From CAZRHR01 sp964578885 (GTDB taxonomy: Bacteria > Bacteroidota > Bacteroidia > CAIKAF01): a DNA stretch of 64,000 nt. Numbering within the stretch: the stretch's first letter is position 1; every line of letters starts with the position of its first letter. Below are positions 43,978 through 53,093 of the stretch, piece by piece. The stretch lies in assembly GCA_964578885.1 (NCBI GenBank), contig CAZOEO010000015.1:9263-73262 (forward strand). The letters are read 5' to 3'. Under the pieces are notes generated by a model. That model saw nothing but the letters and a program-made list of their open reading frames with translations. It did no database searches and was not told the DNA's origin. A program made the translations under genes and the position numbers.

Positions 43978-46452
43978 ATGAAAAATAAATGGTTGCTTCT
44001 TTTCGTTTTTGTCCTGATGGCTGCGGCCGGTTATGTCTTTTGGCCTGAATCTTCCAAACCTCTTTGGCCCAAAGGAAATCCTGCCCATCCCGGCTGGCTG
44101 GAGCAATGGCGTGCCATGCGTGTAGATGAAAACGGTGAGTTTCCCATGGATCGGTTTCGGCAAATCCGTCAACAAGTTCAAACCCTGCGTTCTGTAAAAT
44201 CCGATGGTGGCCTTTCCCAACTTCGGGAAGTGGGTCCCAACAATGTGGGAGGACGGATTCGTGGATTTATCATTGACAAAACGGACACCAACCATTATTT
44301 GGCAGGTGGCGTTTCCGGCGGATTATGGCGCTCTCTGAACCGGGGGAATTCATGGACGCCGGTAGATGATGGCGCGCAAAATTTATCGGTAACCTGGATT
44401 GAACAGCATCCCTTTTTCCCAAATATAATTTACTATTCATCGGGTGAGCCTTCCGGAAATTCCGCAGGTATTCCCGGCGATGGGATTTTTAAATCGACCG
44501 ATGGTGGTGCACAATGGCAGCAACTTCCCGCCACCAATAACAATAATTTTATGTACGCCTGGCGCATCCGGTGTTCGCCCGTAGATACCCATACGTTGTA
44601 TGTGGCCACATTGTCCCGCGGTCTCTGGAGAAGCACCGATGCCGGCGTTTCTTTTCAGCAGGTGTACAGCAATTCCAACATTACCGATTTGGAATTAACG
44701 CCAGACGGTGCGGTGTGGATTGGAATTCGCAGTTTGGGTGTATATCGTTCTAGCTCCGGCGATCAGGGGACTTTTGCCCCGGCAGGAACCGGATTGCCGA
44801 CGTCCGGTTTCCGAAGAATAGAAATGGCTTTTTCACCTTCCGATTCCCAGAAAGCGTATGCCATCTTCGAAGCGTCTTCCGGAAATGATTGTTTTGGATT
44901 TTACGCCACCGAAAATGGAGGGCAAACCTGGACGGAGCGCCAAAACCCCACGAACTACGGCATACAATTCGATTTTCCATGGTATTGTCTTGCGCTGGAA
45001 GTGTCTCCTTTGGATCCAAATTATGTTTTAGTGGGTTCGGTGAATGCCGGATTTACCACTAATGGAGGTCAGAGTTTTTCCTTAATGGCCAACAGCCATG
45101 CAGATTATCATCATTTTGTGTTCGTTCCGGGCGGGCAAGAGGCCTTTATTGCCGCCAACGATGCCGGACTGTACAGATATCGCAGAGCCACGGCAGCCAA
45201 TGGGTTTTTAAGTTTAAACAATGGTCTTAACATCACACAATTTTATGCCGGAACGTATTTTCCTACCGGAGATGATTACGTGGGCGGCACCCAGGACAAC
45301 GGCACACGCCAGCGCTTTCAAACTGCGCAAAATGGAGCCCGACGAATTTTCGGAGGAGACGGCGCGTTTTGCCATGTTCATCCACAAATGCCAACCACCG
45401 CTTACGTGTCTTCTCAAAATGCCAACTTGGTAAGAACAGACAATGTAAACAGCTCCTCGCCACAATTTTACCGCATTTTGAATGGTTTGGACCTGGATGG
45501 CGACGACCGCGTAGATGATCCCGTTTGGTTCATCAATCCCTTCGAAATCAATGTACTCGATGGGAATCAGGTATATCTTGTGACCAAGCGTAGAATTTAT
45601 GCCACTTTTTCCGGCGGCAGCTCGTGGATTCCCATTTCCAACACGTACGTGGATTTATATGCCCTTGGTGTGAGCAGAGATGAAGCACCCACCTTGTACT
45701 TTGCTTCTACAGGACGTATGTATCGCATCGATGATGCCCTTTCTGCCACTCCCGGATCGGAGGTAAACATCTCGTCTTCCATTCCTTCCACCTTAAATGC
45801 CTCCTTTATTTCACATTTGGCCGTAAGTCCCAGAGATAAAGGAACGGTGTACGTTACTTATTCCAGTTACGACGCTTTGCCATCAGTTTGGAAAGTAACG
45901 GGAGCCAACACAACGACTCCGGTTTGGACAAATATTCACGGGGACTTGCCCGCCGATTTACCCGTCAATGGATTGGTGGTAAGTCCATTTTCCGAAGATG
46001 TATTGGTGATTGCCACCGATTTCGGACTTTTTGTAACAGAAAATGGTGGGCAAAATTGGACCTTCGTTTCACAAATGCCACTGGTGTCTATTCACCAGCT
46101 TCGGTTACGCGACGATGGACAGTTGTACATTTTTACCCATGGCCGTGGCGTATGGATGGCCACCATTCCTTTGAACGGACTCAGCGCATCTGGCGCCGAA
46201 CAAGCCATGGACACTTCGGAAAAAGGATTTTGGTTTCCGAATCCTGCCGTGGCGGGAGCAACCATTCAGGCGAAAGCGCCCATTCAACACGTTTCCGTTT
46301 GGGGACCGATTGGCGCCAAAATGGCCGATTGGACGGCAAATGGAAAAATATCCTTTGAGGTGCCTTTTTGGTCTTCCGGCCTTTACACGCTCGAAGCCCG
46401 GCTGATGTCAGGGCAAATCCTGAAACATCAGGTGGTGCTCACCCATCTCTGA
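43978..46452 (+). CDS. BNR/sortilin-type beta-propeller protein with T9SS sorting domain
   Basis: The 824-residue protein has a membrane/signal segment (WLLLFVFVLMAAAGYVFW), then repeated Asp-box motifs of the BNR/VPS10 type (GIFKSTDGGAQWQQL, GLWRSTDAGVSFQQV, FYATENGGQTWTERQ, GLFVTENGGQNWTFV), each marking a propeller blade. The final 85 residues have FWFPNPAVAGATIQAKAP and end GQILKHQVVLTHL, the pattern of a type A T9SS C-terminal sorting domain. It is therefore likely exported across the outer membrane and surface-bound or released. The start could equally be the ATG at 43972. Function beyond a propeller scaffold or glycan binding is unknown. Confidence 0.87.
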   Translation: MKNKWLLLFVFVLMAAAGYVFWPESSKPLWPKGNPAHPGWLEQWRAMRVDENGEFPMDRFRQIRQQVQTLRSVKSDGGLSQLREVGPNNVGGRIRGFIIDKTDTNHYLAGGVSGGLWRSLNRGNSWTPVDDGAQNLSVTWIEQHPFFPNIIYYSSGEPSGNSAGIPGDGIFKSTDGGAQWQQLPATNNNNFMYAWRIRCSPVDTHTLYVATLSRGLWRSTDAGVSFQQVYSNSNITDLELTPDGAVWIGIRSLGVYRSSSGDQGTFAPAGTGLPTSGFRRIEMAFSPSDSQKAYAIFEASSGNDCFGFYATENGGQTWTERQNPTNYGIQFDFPWYCLALEVSPLDPNYVLVGSVNAGFTTNGGQSFSLMANSHADYHHFVFVPGGQEAFIAANDAGLYRYRRATAANGFLSLNNGLNITQFYAGTYFPTGDDYVGGTQDNGTRQRFQTAQNGARRIFGGDGAFCHVHPQMPTTAYVSSQNANLVRTDNVNSSSPQFYRILNGLDLDGDDRVDDPVWFINPFEINVLDGNQVYLVTKRRIYATFSGGSSWIPISNTYVDLYALGVSRDEAPTLYFASTGRMYRIDDALSATPGSEVNISSSIPSTLNASFISHLAVSPRDKGTVYVTYSSYDALPSVWKVTGANTTTPVWTNIHGDLPADLPVNGLVVSPFSEDVLVIATDFGLFVTENGGQNWTFVSQMPLVSIHQLRLRDDGQLYIFTHGRGVWMATIPLNGLSASGAEQAMDTSEKGFWFPNPAVAGATIQAKAPIQHVSVWGPIGAKMADWTANGKISFEVPFWSSGLYTLEARLMSGQILKHQVVLTHL

Positions 46453-46539
46453 TGTTCGTTTTAAATGGATTCGGAAGCGGATGGTCTGCATTTCACCCGG
46501 GAAATGAGATGGGCTACTTCCGGATTTTGTCCCATTATT

Positions 46540-48576
46540 TTAAAAGGAAACGGTTAAAAGGGTGTCTGCTACGTACGTAAATGGTGGTTGCACCTGAAGT
46601 TCGCGCCATTTCTTTTGATAAAATAGAGGCAATTGATTGGATTCGTATTGGCTTTCCGGTCTTTTCGAAGCCCCAAAAGGCTGAATGGCCCAGGCTTTTA
46701 CTTTTCCATCCCGGGCAAATTGAACCAACAACATAAAAGAGTCGCCACCATTGGCTCGCCAGATTCCATTTTTCTGCGGCGCCGATTCCACCTCCGCCAA
46801 GGTTTCCTTTAAACCGCTCATGGGTGCGTCAAATTGATTTCGTTGCATGCGTTGCATTTTTCCCAGGGGCACTTCCAGTGTTCCAAAATGTTTGAGCAAA
46901 TAACGCGTGACTTTACGCAGGGTTTGGTGCTGCGTGCGAAGCGAAGGTAAAAAGTCATAGACAAATAGCTCGTCCAGGCTACAGGCCATTTCTTTGGCAA
47001 GGAAATTCATAAAAAGCAAAAAATGAGCCGCGCCAACGTTTGTGGTATCGGTTTGGCCATTCCAGTTTTGCAAAATCCGGAAAGTGGTTTGCAGATTGGG
47101 GTGGTCGGGTGGGGTAAATTGGAGAAGTTGACGTGCTCTTTCCCGAATGGGCCCGCTTTCCGGGTAAGTCTGGTCAAATTTCAGGGTCAGCAATGCTTCT
47201 CTGGACCAGGATGTTTGTCCGGGAAGAAGTTCAGCGAGCCTCGCACTTCTATTGGTTTCAATGAACTGAAACCCGGAAATATGAGGAAAACTGGTCTGGG
47301 GGAGCGGTTTTTCCGGCCATCGGTGGTTCAGGGGCGTGTTGTTTACATTGAAAATAAATCCACCATTTGGGTAAAAGAAATGCGGCCTTTGGTCAAAAGG
47401 AATCCATCCCATCCACACCGCTTGAGTATCCGTGAGCACTTGCGGATCCATCTTGTTTTCCTTGGTTCGGATGGGGAAATGGCCTAAAGAGTAATAGGCC
47501 AAATTACTTTCGGCATCGGCATAAACCATATTGAGCAAAGGCAGTGCGTCCATGGCGAGTGCCTTTTTAAATTCTTCCCAATTCGACGCTTTACCCATGC
47601 GCCACCATTGTTCCGCCCCACGGATTTCGCCTTCCGCGGCGGATCGAATCACATACCAGTTTCTTTTTCCCCGAATAGCGGGTCCCCAGGGTGTTTTCGC
47701 TACTTTTCTTTTGATGGTGAGCAGCAGTCTGTTTACCTTGACGCGAACCGCCAGTTTTCTGATTTGTATTGTTTTCCCCATGCGCTGTGCCAGGGTGTCC
47801 GGCAAAAGAAACACATCTGCAAAATCATGATAATTAAAAGTGTGCGTCCATGCCAGCTGGGGCGTGAATCCCATGAACAAACTAACGCCACCCGGAAAAG
47901 TAGCCCCATACCGAATGGGAGAGTTGCCAACATGAATGGCCGCTTCGTACCAGGAGAAAAGTCCTTCATACGCATTGTGGGGATTGGCCAGCAGCATAAC
48001 GCTCTGGTCGTTCGTGACGTTTTTTCCCAAAGCAAAGGCATTGGAACCCGAGGGAAGTGCCGGCCATTCGTCTAAGGCGGCACGTCCTAACGCACCAGCC
48101 GCGCCGGAAAACAAATGAAAGGCGAGGCTGTATCCTGTCAGAATGTCCACGGGATGCACCGGGAACAAGCCGGGATGCAGAATTTCTTTCGGATGATCTT
48201 TGGCAAAAGCGTTTAACCCCGACGTATATCCTTTTAGAACGGCTTCAAATTCCGGCTGAATATCTCGCGAATATCTTGCTTCTACCGTGTCGCGCAACCC
48301 AAAGAATAAGGTGAAAAAATCCAATAAGGCGCCTTCTTTTCCCTGGACACTTCCCGCCAGGGTGCGGGTGGGCAACAAGGTTTTTTGCAACGTAACAAAG
48401 TCGTCTTGCGCATGGGCGTAGGCCAAACCCATGGCGGCGCCAGCTTCCGAAGAAGCGTAAATATGCGGAATACCCCATGCATCCCGACGAATATGACATG
48501 AAAGACTGTCCTGACTCCAATTGGCAGCATAGGGGAGAAGGGCGTAAAAAATAAAAAACTGGAAGAATAATTTCAT
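46540..48576 (-). CDS. Penicillin acylase family N-terminal nucleophile hydrolase
   Basis: The 678-residue protein has a signal peptide (MKLFFQFFIFYALLPYAANW), an alpha-chain region with RRDAWGIPHIYASSE and AYAHAQDDF, and the autoprocessing site LPSGSNAFALGKN. Cleavage would expose Ser178 as the catalytic nucleophile of the beta chain. Downstream NPHNAYEGLFSWYEA and the oxyanion region fit. These periplasmic enzymes hydrolyse amides such as beta-lactam side chains or acyl-homoserine lactones; the natural substrate cannot be told. The gene is divergent from the 48626 lipoprotein gene, with only about 50 bp between. Confidence 0.92.
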   Translation of the reverse strand: MKLFFQFFIFYALLPYAANWSQDSLSCHIRRDAWGIPHIYASSEAGAAMGLAYAHAQDDFVTLQKTLLPTRTLAGSVQGKEGALLDFFTLFFGLRDTVEARYSRDIQPEFEAVLKGYTSGLNAFAKDHPKEILHPGLFPVHPVDILTGYSLAFHLFSGAAGALGRAALDEWPALPSGSNAFALGKNVTNDQSVMLLANPHNAYEGLFSWYEAAIHVGNSPIRYGATFPGGVSLFMGFTPQLAWTHTFNYHDFADVFLLPDTLAQRMGKTIQIRKLAVRVKVNRLLLTIKRKVAKTPWGPAIRGKRNWYVIRSAAEGEIRGAEQWWRMGKASNWEEFKKALAMDALPLLNMVYADAESNLAYYSLGHFPIRTKENKMDPQVLTDTQAVWMGWIPFDQRPHFFYPNGGFIFNVNNTPLNHRWPEKPLPQTSFPHISGFQFIETNRSARLAELLPGQTSWSREALLTLKFDQTYPESGPIRERARQLLQFTPPDHPNLQTTFRILQNWNGQTDTTNVGAAHFLLFMNFLAKEMACSLDELFVYDFLPSLRTQHQTLRKVTRYLLKHFGTLEVPLGKMQRMQRNQFDAPMSGLKETLAEVESAPQKNGIWRANGGDSFMLLVQFARDGKVKAWAIQPFGASKRPESQYESNQLPLFYQKKWRELQVQPPFTYVADTLLTVSF

Positions 48577-48625
48577 GAATCCGTCTTATCTTGTCTAAAT
48601 GTCTAAAACTTTTTATTCTAAAATA

Positions 48626-49516
48626 ATGAGAAAAGTACTTACAATTCTTGGATTTTTCGGGGTTTTTAGCCTTTTCTCCTGCGGGAAAGACGATGTAACA
48701 GAGCCCAGTTTGGTCTTTAGGTTTACTTTGGATTCAACCCAGGTGAGATTAAACAACATAGGGCAACCTGCAGGTTTACCTGCCAATCACAGGGCACAAC
48801 ATCCTCGTTTTAATCAAATTGCTTTGCATTATATCGAGTTGTCTCCAACGGCTTTTACGCCACTTGGCACCGGAGAAGTGATTTATCAAAGTCCTTCTAC
48901 CCTGGCTGGAGGTGCAGAAGCCATTGATTTTGCCCAACTTCCTTTTACCTCATCCGGAGTGGATTTTATGCGCATTCCGCTAAAAAACATTGCGCCCGGC
49001 TCTTATACATGGATTCGCGTGAGTTTGGCGTATCAAAATTACGACATCAACCTTCGTGTGTTCATTCCTCAGTTGAACACGAATTGGGATGGAACGGCCA
49101 CTGTCGCGTCTTTTATCGGTTATGATCAATACATTACCAACGCCACCATCAAAACCCAGTCTTTGGCCGTAAATGGGAATCGCCGCCAGGGTTTTTGGGC
49201 GTTTGAGATCACCTATCCGGGTCTTTCACCCATAGTACAATCCGGTTTAGCACCCGCAGGCGCCACCACGGTGCCCAATCCGCTTTTCGCTTCTTCGCCC
49301 ATTCCTCAAGGTTCATGTGTGGTTACAGGAGCTTTCAATCAGACTTTGGTAATTCCCGCGCAACCCACGCAAGACATTGTGATCGATTTGCGCGTTTCCG
49401 TGAACCAATCCTTTGAATGGAAAGAAGCCGGAAACAACCAGTATTATGAGCCTTTGGCCGGAGATACAGTGGTCGATATGGGCGTTAGAGGTTTAATTCC
49501 TGTGGTGATCCCTTAA
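48626..49516 (+). CDS. Lipoprotein of unknown function paired with a cupredoxin
   Basis: The 296-residue protein begins MRKVLTILGFFGVFSLFSCG, a lipoprotein signal with Cys19. The rest is beta-rich (FTLDSTQVRLNNIGQPAGLP, NQIALHYIELSP, GSYTWIRVSLAYQNYDINLR). It has the outline of metal-associated lipoproteins of the MbnP type, but I cannot identify the family with confidence. It is 3 nt upstream of the cupredoxin gene, which suggests a shared role, perhaps in copper handling. An alternative ATG at 48599 adds nine residues; TATCTTGT lies 5 nt before it. I prefer 48626 because it gives a standard short n-region. Confidence 0.72.
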   Translation: MRKVLTILGFFGVFSLFSCGKDDVTEPSLVFRFTLDSTQVRLNNIGQPAGLPANHRAQHPRFNQIALHYIELSPTAFTPLGTGEVIYQSPSTLAGGAEAIDFAQLPFTSSGVDFMRIPLKNIAPGSYTWIRVSLAYQNYDINLRVFIPQLNTNWDGTATVASFIGYDQYITNATIKTQSLAVNGNRRQGFWAFEITYPGLSPIVQSGLAPAGATTVPNPLFASSPIPQGSCVVTGAFNQTLVIPAQPTQDIVIDLRVSVNQSFEWKEAGNNQYYEPLAGDTVVDMGVRGLIPVVIP

Positions 49517-49519
49517 TAT

Positions 49520-50107
49520 ATGAAGCAGGTTTTAAGCATTTTATCCGGACTTTTATTCGGATGGGGTGTGATGGGGCAGGCCACCCGACATGTGATTTCG
49601 AACGCCGGATTTGATTACACCCCCGATTATTTAGAAATTCAATTGGGCGATACCGTATCTTTTGAGTTGTCTGGTAGCCACGATGCTGTAGAAGTGTCCA
49701 GGGCGACATGGATGAGCAATGGAAGTGCTTCGAATGGCGGATTTGTGTTGGGTTTTGGCGGCGGGGAATGGATTCCCGCGGTGGTTGATACATTTTATTA
49801 CGTCTGCACACCGCATGCCAGCATGGGAATGAAAGGCAGGGTAGTGGTTCGTCCTGCCTTGGCTCAGCCAGACTTGGACTCCCGAACGCCCGGACTTTTT
49901 GCCGAAAAGCAACAAGGTGGCTGGCGCATTTCAGCAGAAGCATTTACCCCAAGCCGATACATGGTATTCGACCTTCAGGGCCGTTTATTGGAAACAGCGC
50001 ATTGGCCGGAGGAATCCATTTTGTTTTTACGGGTAAAAGGACTTTCTGTCCTTTGGGTGCAGGGGGTACGACCTGGCGAACAAGTTCGGTTATGGTTGCC
50101 GGAATAA
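49520..50107 (+). CDS. Secreted cupredoxin (plastocyanin-like) with T9SS-like tail
   Basis: The 195-residue protein has a signal peptide (about 1-20, ending GVMGQ) and a plastocyanin-type domain to about residue 110. Type 1 copper ligands are all present: His54 (SGSHDAVEV), Cys96, His99 and Met104 (FYYVCTPHASMGMKG). The final 70 residues (RISAEAFTPSRYMVFDLQGR, LLETAHW) resemble a degenerate T9SS sorting domain. The protein would carry electrons or copper outside the inner membrane, possibly at the cell surface. It is 3 nt downstream of the lipoprotein gene. Confidence 0.85.
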   Translation: MKQVLSILSGLLFGWGVMGQATRHVISNAGFDYTPDYLEIQLGDTVSFELSGSHDAVEVSRATWMSNGSASNGGFVLGFGGGEWIPAVVDTFYYVCTPHASMGMKGRVVVRPALAQPDLDSRTPGLFAEKQQGGWRISAEAFTPSRYMVFDLQGRLLETAHWPEESILFLRVKGLSVLWVQGVRPGEQVRLWLPE

Positions 50108-50131
50108 AAAATGGAAAAAAACCTTTTGCTA

Positions 50132-50162
50132 TTTGCTTTTTGAAGTAAATACGCTACATTTG
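50132..50162 (+). promoter_or_regulatory. Promoter of rpmG
   Basis: TTTG (50132-50135), a 19-nt spacer and TACATTTG (50155-50162) match the Bacteroidota housekeeping consensus exactly, 20 nt before the ATG. Confidence 0.8.
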
Positions 50163-50182
50163 CAGTCCTAAAATTTAGGGAG

Positions 50183-50365
50183 ATGGCAAAAAAAGGAAAC
50201 CGTATCCAGGTCATTCTGGAATGTACAGAACATAAAAACAGTGGCATGCCGGGTACTTCCCGTTACATCACCACTAAGAATCGGAAGAATACTCCCGATC
50301 GGTTGGAAATGAAGAAATACAATCCGATTCTCCGCCGCCACACCGTACATAAAGAAATTAAATAA
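50183..50365 (+). CDS. rpmG: 50S ribosomal protein L33
   Basis: The 60-residue basic protein (MAKKGNRIQVILECTEHKNS, ending RRHTVHKEIK) is bL33. It has one cysteine only, so it is the zinc-free (C-) form. In most Bacteroidota rpmB (L28) precedes it; here there is no rpmB, and rpmG has its own perfect promoter. The DUF4295 gene follows 11 nt later. Confidence 0.96.
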   Translation: MAKKGNRIQVILECTEHKNSGMPGTSRYITTKNRKNTPDRLEMKKYNPILRRHTVHKEIK

Positions 50366-50376
50366 TATAGCGCGTC

Positions 50377-50529
50377 ATGGCAAAGAAAACCGTAGCAACG
50401 CTTCGCACAGGACAAGGTAAAGATTTTACCAAAGTCATTAAAATGGTGAAATCACCAAAATCTGGTTCATACCAGTTCCGTGAGGAAATTGTACACAAGG
50501 ATGTCGTGAAGGATTTTCTTGCGAAATAA
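50377..50529 (+). CDS. DUF4295 small ribosome-associated protein
   Basis: A 50-residue basic protein, MAKKTVATLRTGQGKDFTKV with a C-terminal KDVVKDFLAK. It belongs to DUF4295, which is found between rpmG and ftsY in Bacteroidota. From memory, ribosome structures of the phylum show this family as an extra large-subunit protein (named bL38). The frame is complete, with a start 11 nt after rpmG. A terminator follows. Confidence 0.9.
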   Translation: MAKKTVATLRTGQGKDFTKVIKMVKSPKSGSYQFREEIVHKDVVKDFLAK

Positions 50530-50553
50530 TCATATTTTTATTGCTTAACTGAT

Positions 50554-50582
50554 AAGCTTTTCTTTCGGGAAAGGCTTTTTTT
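50554..50582 (+). terminator. Terminator between the DUF4295 gene and ftsY
   Basis: AAGCTTTTC (50554-50562) pairs with GAAAGGCTT (50569-50577) with one G-U pair, followed by further T. It ends the ribosomal mini-operon, though read-through into ftsY is likely since the gap has no obvious new promoter. Confidence 0.7.
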
Positions 50583-50593
50583 GTTTACATACT

Positions 50594-51556
50594 ATGGCTT
50601 TTTTTGGATTATTTGGCAAGGATAAAAAACAAGCGCTTAATCAGGGTCTTGAGAAAACCCGCGTCTCGCTTTTTGATAAAATCAAACGCGTTATTGCCGG
50701 AAAAAGCAAGGTCGACGATGAGGTGCTGGATCAGTTGGAAGAAATTCTGATTTCCAGTGATGTCGGTGTGGAAACCACCCTGAAAATCATCGCACGCATC
50801 CAGGCAAGGGTGGAACGCGATAAATTTTTGGGCACGTCTGAACTTCAGGCCTTGCTCAGAGAAGAAATTGCCGCCTTGTTATTGGAAAATCCTGCCTCCA
50901 AAACTTCCGCAGAAGGAATTCCGGGAGATCGTAAGCCATTTGTAATCATGGTAGTCGGCGTAAATGGAGTGGGGAAAACCACCACCATCGGAAAGCTGGC
51001 CTGGAATTTTAAACAAGCCGGTCATCAGGTGCTTCTCGGCGCTGCCGATACTTTTAGGGCCGCTGCCGTGGATCAGTTGAAAATTTGGGCCGACCGCACT
51101 GGTGTTCCCATCGTAGAAAAAGGCATGGGCGCTGACCCGGCTTCTGTGGCATTCGACACATTGAATGCGGCCGTGGCCAGAAAATCGGAAGTCGTTCTGA
51201 TCGACACCGCAGGCCGATTACACAATAAAGCCAATTTGATGAATGAATTGGCGAAAATCCGTCGCGTGATGGAAAAAGTAATTCCGGACGCACCCCACAT
51301 GGTGCTGCTGGTTTTAGACGGATCTACCGGCCAAAACGCCTTTGAACAAGCACGCCAGTTCACCCAGGTAACCCAGGTGAATGGCTTGGCCATTACCAAA
51401 CTCGATGGCACCGCCAAAGGAGGCGTCGTCATTGGCATTTCCGACCAACTTCAGGTCCCCGTGCTGTATATCGGCGTAGGAGAACGAATGGAAGACCTTC
51501 AAATCTTCGACCGCCATGCTTTTGTTGATGCCTTGTTTCAATCTCATTCCCTTTGA
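50594..51556 (+). CDS. ftsY: Signal recognition particle receptor FtsY
   Basis: The 320-residue GTPase docks SRP-bound ribosomes at SecYEG. It has the NG domain only, without the long acidic A-domain of E. coli. Landmarks are the N-domain four-helix region, GVNGVGKTTTIGKLAW (G1), DTFRAAAVDQLKIW, VLIDTAGRLHNKANLM, ITKLDGTAKGG and PVLYIGVGERMEDLQIF. The stop codon TGA overlaps the TTG start of rimO. Confidence 0.97.
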   Translation: MAFFGLFGKDKKQALNQGLEKTRVSLFDKIKRVIAGKSKVDDEVLDQLEEILISSDVGVETTLKIIARIQARVERDKFLGTSELQALLREEIAALLLENPASKTSAEGIPGDRKPFVIMVVGVNGVGKTTTIGKLAWNFKQAGHQVLLGAADTFRAAAVDQLKIWADRTGVPIVEKGMGADPASVAFDTLNAAVARKSEVVLIDTAGRLHNKANLMNELAKIRRVMEKVIPDAPHMVLLVLDGSTGQNAFEQARQFTQVTQVNGLAITKLDGTAKGGVVIGISDQLQVPVLYIGVGERMEDLQIFDRHAFVDALFQSHSL

Positions 51557-52866
51557 AAGCAAAATCACAATCTCCCAAACGAGTCAACGTGGTGACCCTC
51601 GGTTGCTCCAAAAATATTTTTGACTCGGAAGTGCTCATGGGCCAACTCAAGGCCAATGCCATTCCAACTGTGCACGAATCGGAACAACCCGATTTCGATA
51701 CCGTTATTATCAACACCTGCGGCTTCATCGACAACGCAAAGCAGGAATCCATCGATACCATTCTGAGGTATGTAGATGAGAAATCAGCCGGTTCAGTTCA
51801 AAAAGTGTATGTGACCGGATGTCTGAGTGAACGTTATGGCAAAGAACTCGCCCTGGAAATTCCAGAGGTCGATGCCTGGTTTGGAACCCGGGACTTGCCT
51901 CGTTTGCTCAAAACCCTGAAAGCAGATTATAAAAAAGAATTGGTTGGGGAGCGACTGCTTACCACGCCATCTCATTATGCCTATTTTAAAATCTCTGAGG
52001 GATGTGATCGTCCTTGTTCCTTCTGCGCCATTCCGTTGATGCGAGGAAAACATGTGAGTACGCCCATTGAGACGCTTGTAGCTCGTGCAGAAGCACTCGC
52101 CGCTTCCGGAGTAAAGGAACTCATTATCATTGCACAGGATTCCACCTATTACGGCCTGGACCTGTATGGAAAAAGACGATTGGCCGATTTGTTGCAGGCC
52201 TTGTCTCAGGTAAAAGGCATCGCGTGGATTCGTTTACACTACGCCTTTCCGGCAGGATTTCCAGAAGATGTACTGGATGTGATGGCCCATACACCCAATA
52301 TTTGCAATTACTTGGATATTCCATTGCAACATATTGCCGACCCCATGCTCAAATCGATGCGCCGGGGGACTACCAAGGAAAAAACGTATCGTTTGCTGGA
52401 AAATTTCCGGTCAAAAGTGCCGGGAATCACCTTGAGAACCACGCTTATTACCGGATATCCGGGAGAAACAGAAGCCGATTTTCAGGACATGCTGCAGTTT
52501 GTGCAAGATATTCGCTTCGACCGACTGGGTGTTTTCACCTATTCGCATGAGGAGAATACCCATGCCTACGGACTTGAAGACAATGTACCACAAGAGGTTA
52601 AAGAAGATCGTGCCGCCGCCATTATGGAAGTGCAGCAAGGGATTTCTGCTGAATTGAACGAAGCCAAAGTTGGTACCTGCCAAATCGTGCTCATCGATAA
52701 ATTAGAGTCCGGGCACTATGTAGGGCGCACTGACGCAGATTCTCCCGAAGTAGATAATGAAGTGCTTATTCCACAAGCAGATGGACCATGCACCGTCGGA
52801 GAATTCTGTGAAGTTGAAATCACCGGTTCAGATGATTTCGACTTGTTTGGTGTGGTGGTGAAATAA
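51553..52866 (+). CDS. rimO: Ribosomal protein S12 methylthiotransferase RimO
   Basis: The 437-residue radical-SAM enzyme adds a methylthio group to Asp of ribosomal protein uS12. It has the N-terminal MTTase domain (VNVVTLGCSKNIFDSEVLMG, NTCGFIDNAKQESI), the radical-SAM cluster CDRPCSFCAIPLMRGKHVS and a C-terminal TRAM domain. The start must be the TTG at 51553: an in-frame TGA lies at 51526 and the first ATG is inside the essential first motif. TTG overlaps the ftsY stop as TTGA, so translation is coupled. Confidence 0.95.
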   Translation: MKAKSQSPKRVNVVTLGCSKNIFDSEVLMGQLKANAIPTVHESEQPDFDTVIINTCGFIDNAKQESIDTILRYVDEKSAGSVQKVYVTGCLSERYGKELALEIPEVDAWFGTRDLPRLLKTLKADYKKELVGERLLTTPSHYAYFKISEGCDRPCSFCAIPLMRGKHVSTPIETLVARAEALAASGVKELIIIAQDSTYYGLDLYGKRRLADLLQALSQVKGIAWIRLHYAFPAGFPEDVLDVMAHTPNICNYLDIPLQHIADPMLKSMRRGTTKEKTYRLLENFRSKVPGITLRTTLITGYPGETEADFQDMLQFVQDIRFDRLGVFTYSHEENTHAYGLEDNVPQEVKEDRAAAIMEVQQGISAELNEAKVGTCQIVLIDKLESGHYVGRTDADSPEVDNEVLIPQADGPCTVGEFCEVEITGSDDFDLFGVVVK

Positions 52867-53093
52867 AGGTAAATCTATTGATGATAAGATTGTTCAACTG
52901 CTGAATTTTCCCTTGGTTCCTACACCAGGGTTAGGATTGTGATGAATTTTTAAATGCAAAGTTGGACGTTTTCTTCCCTGATGTAGCCATGCAGATCTGC
53001 TTTGCCTTTATTTAGAAAGGCGAATCTATGGAACACGCCTGATTGAAGCAGAAGGTCAGGTGCTTTCATGTATCTGCAAAACGCATCAGGAGG

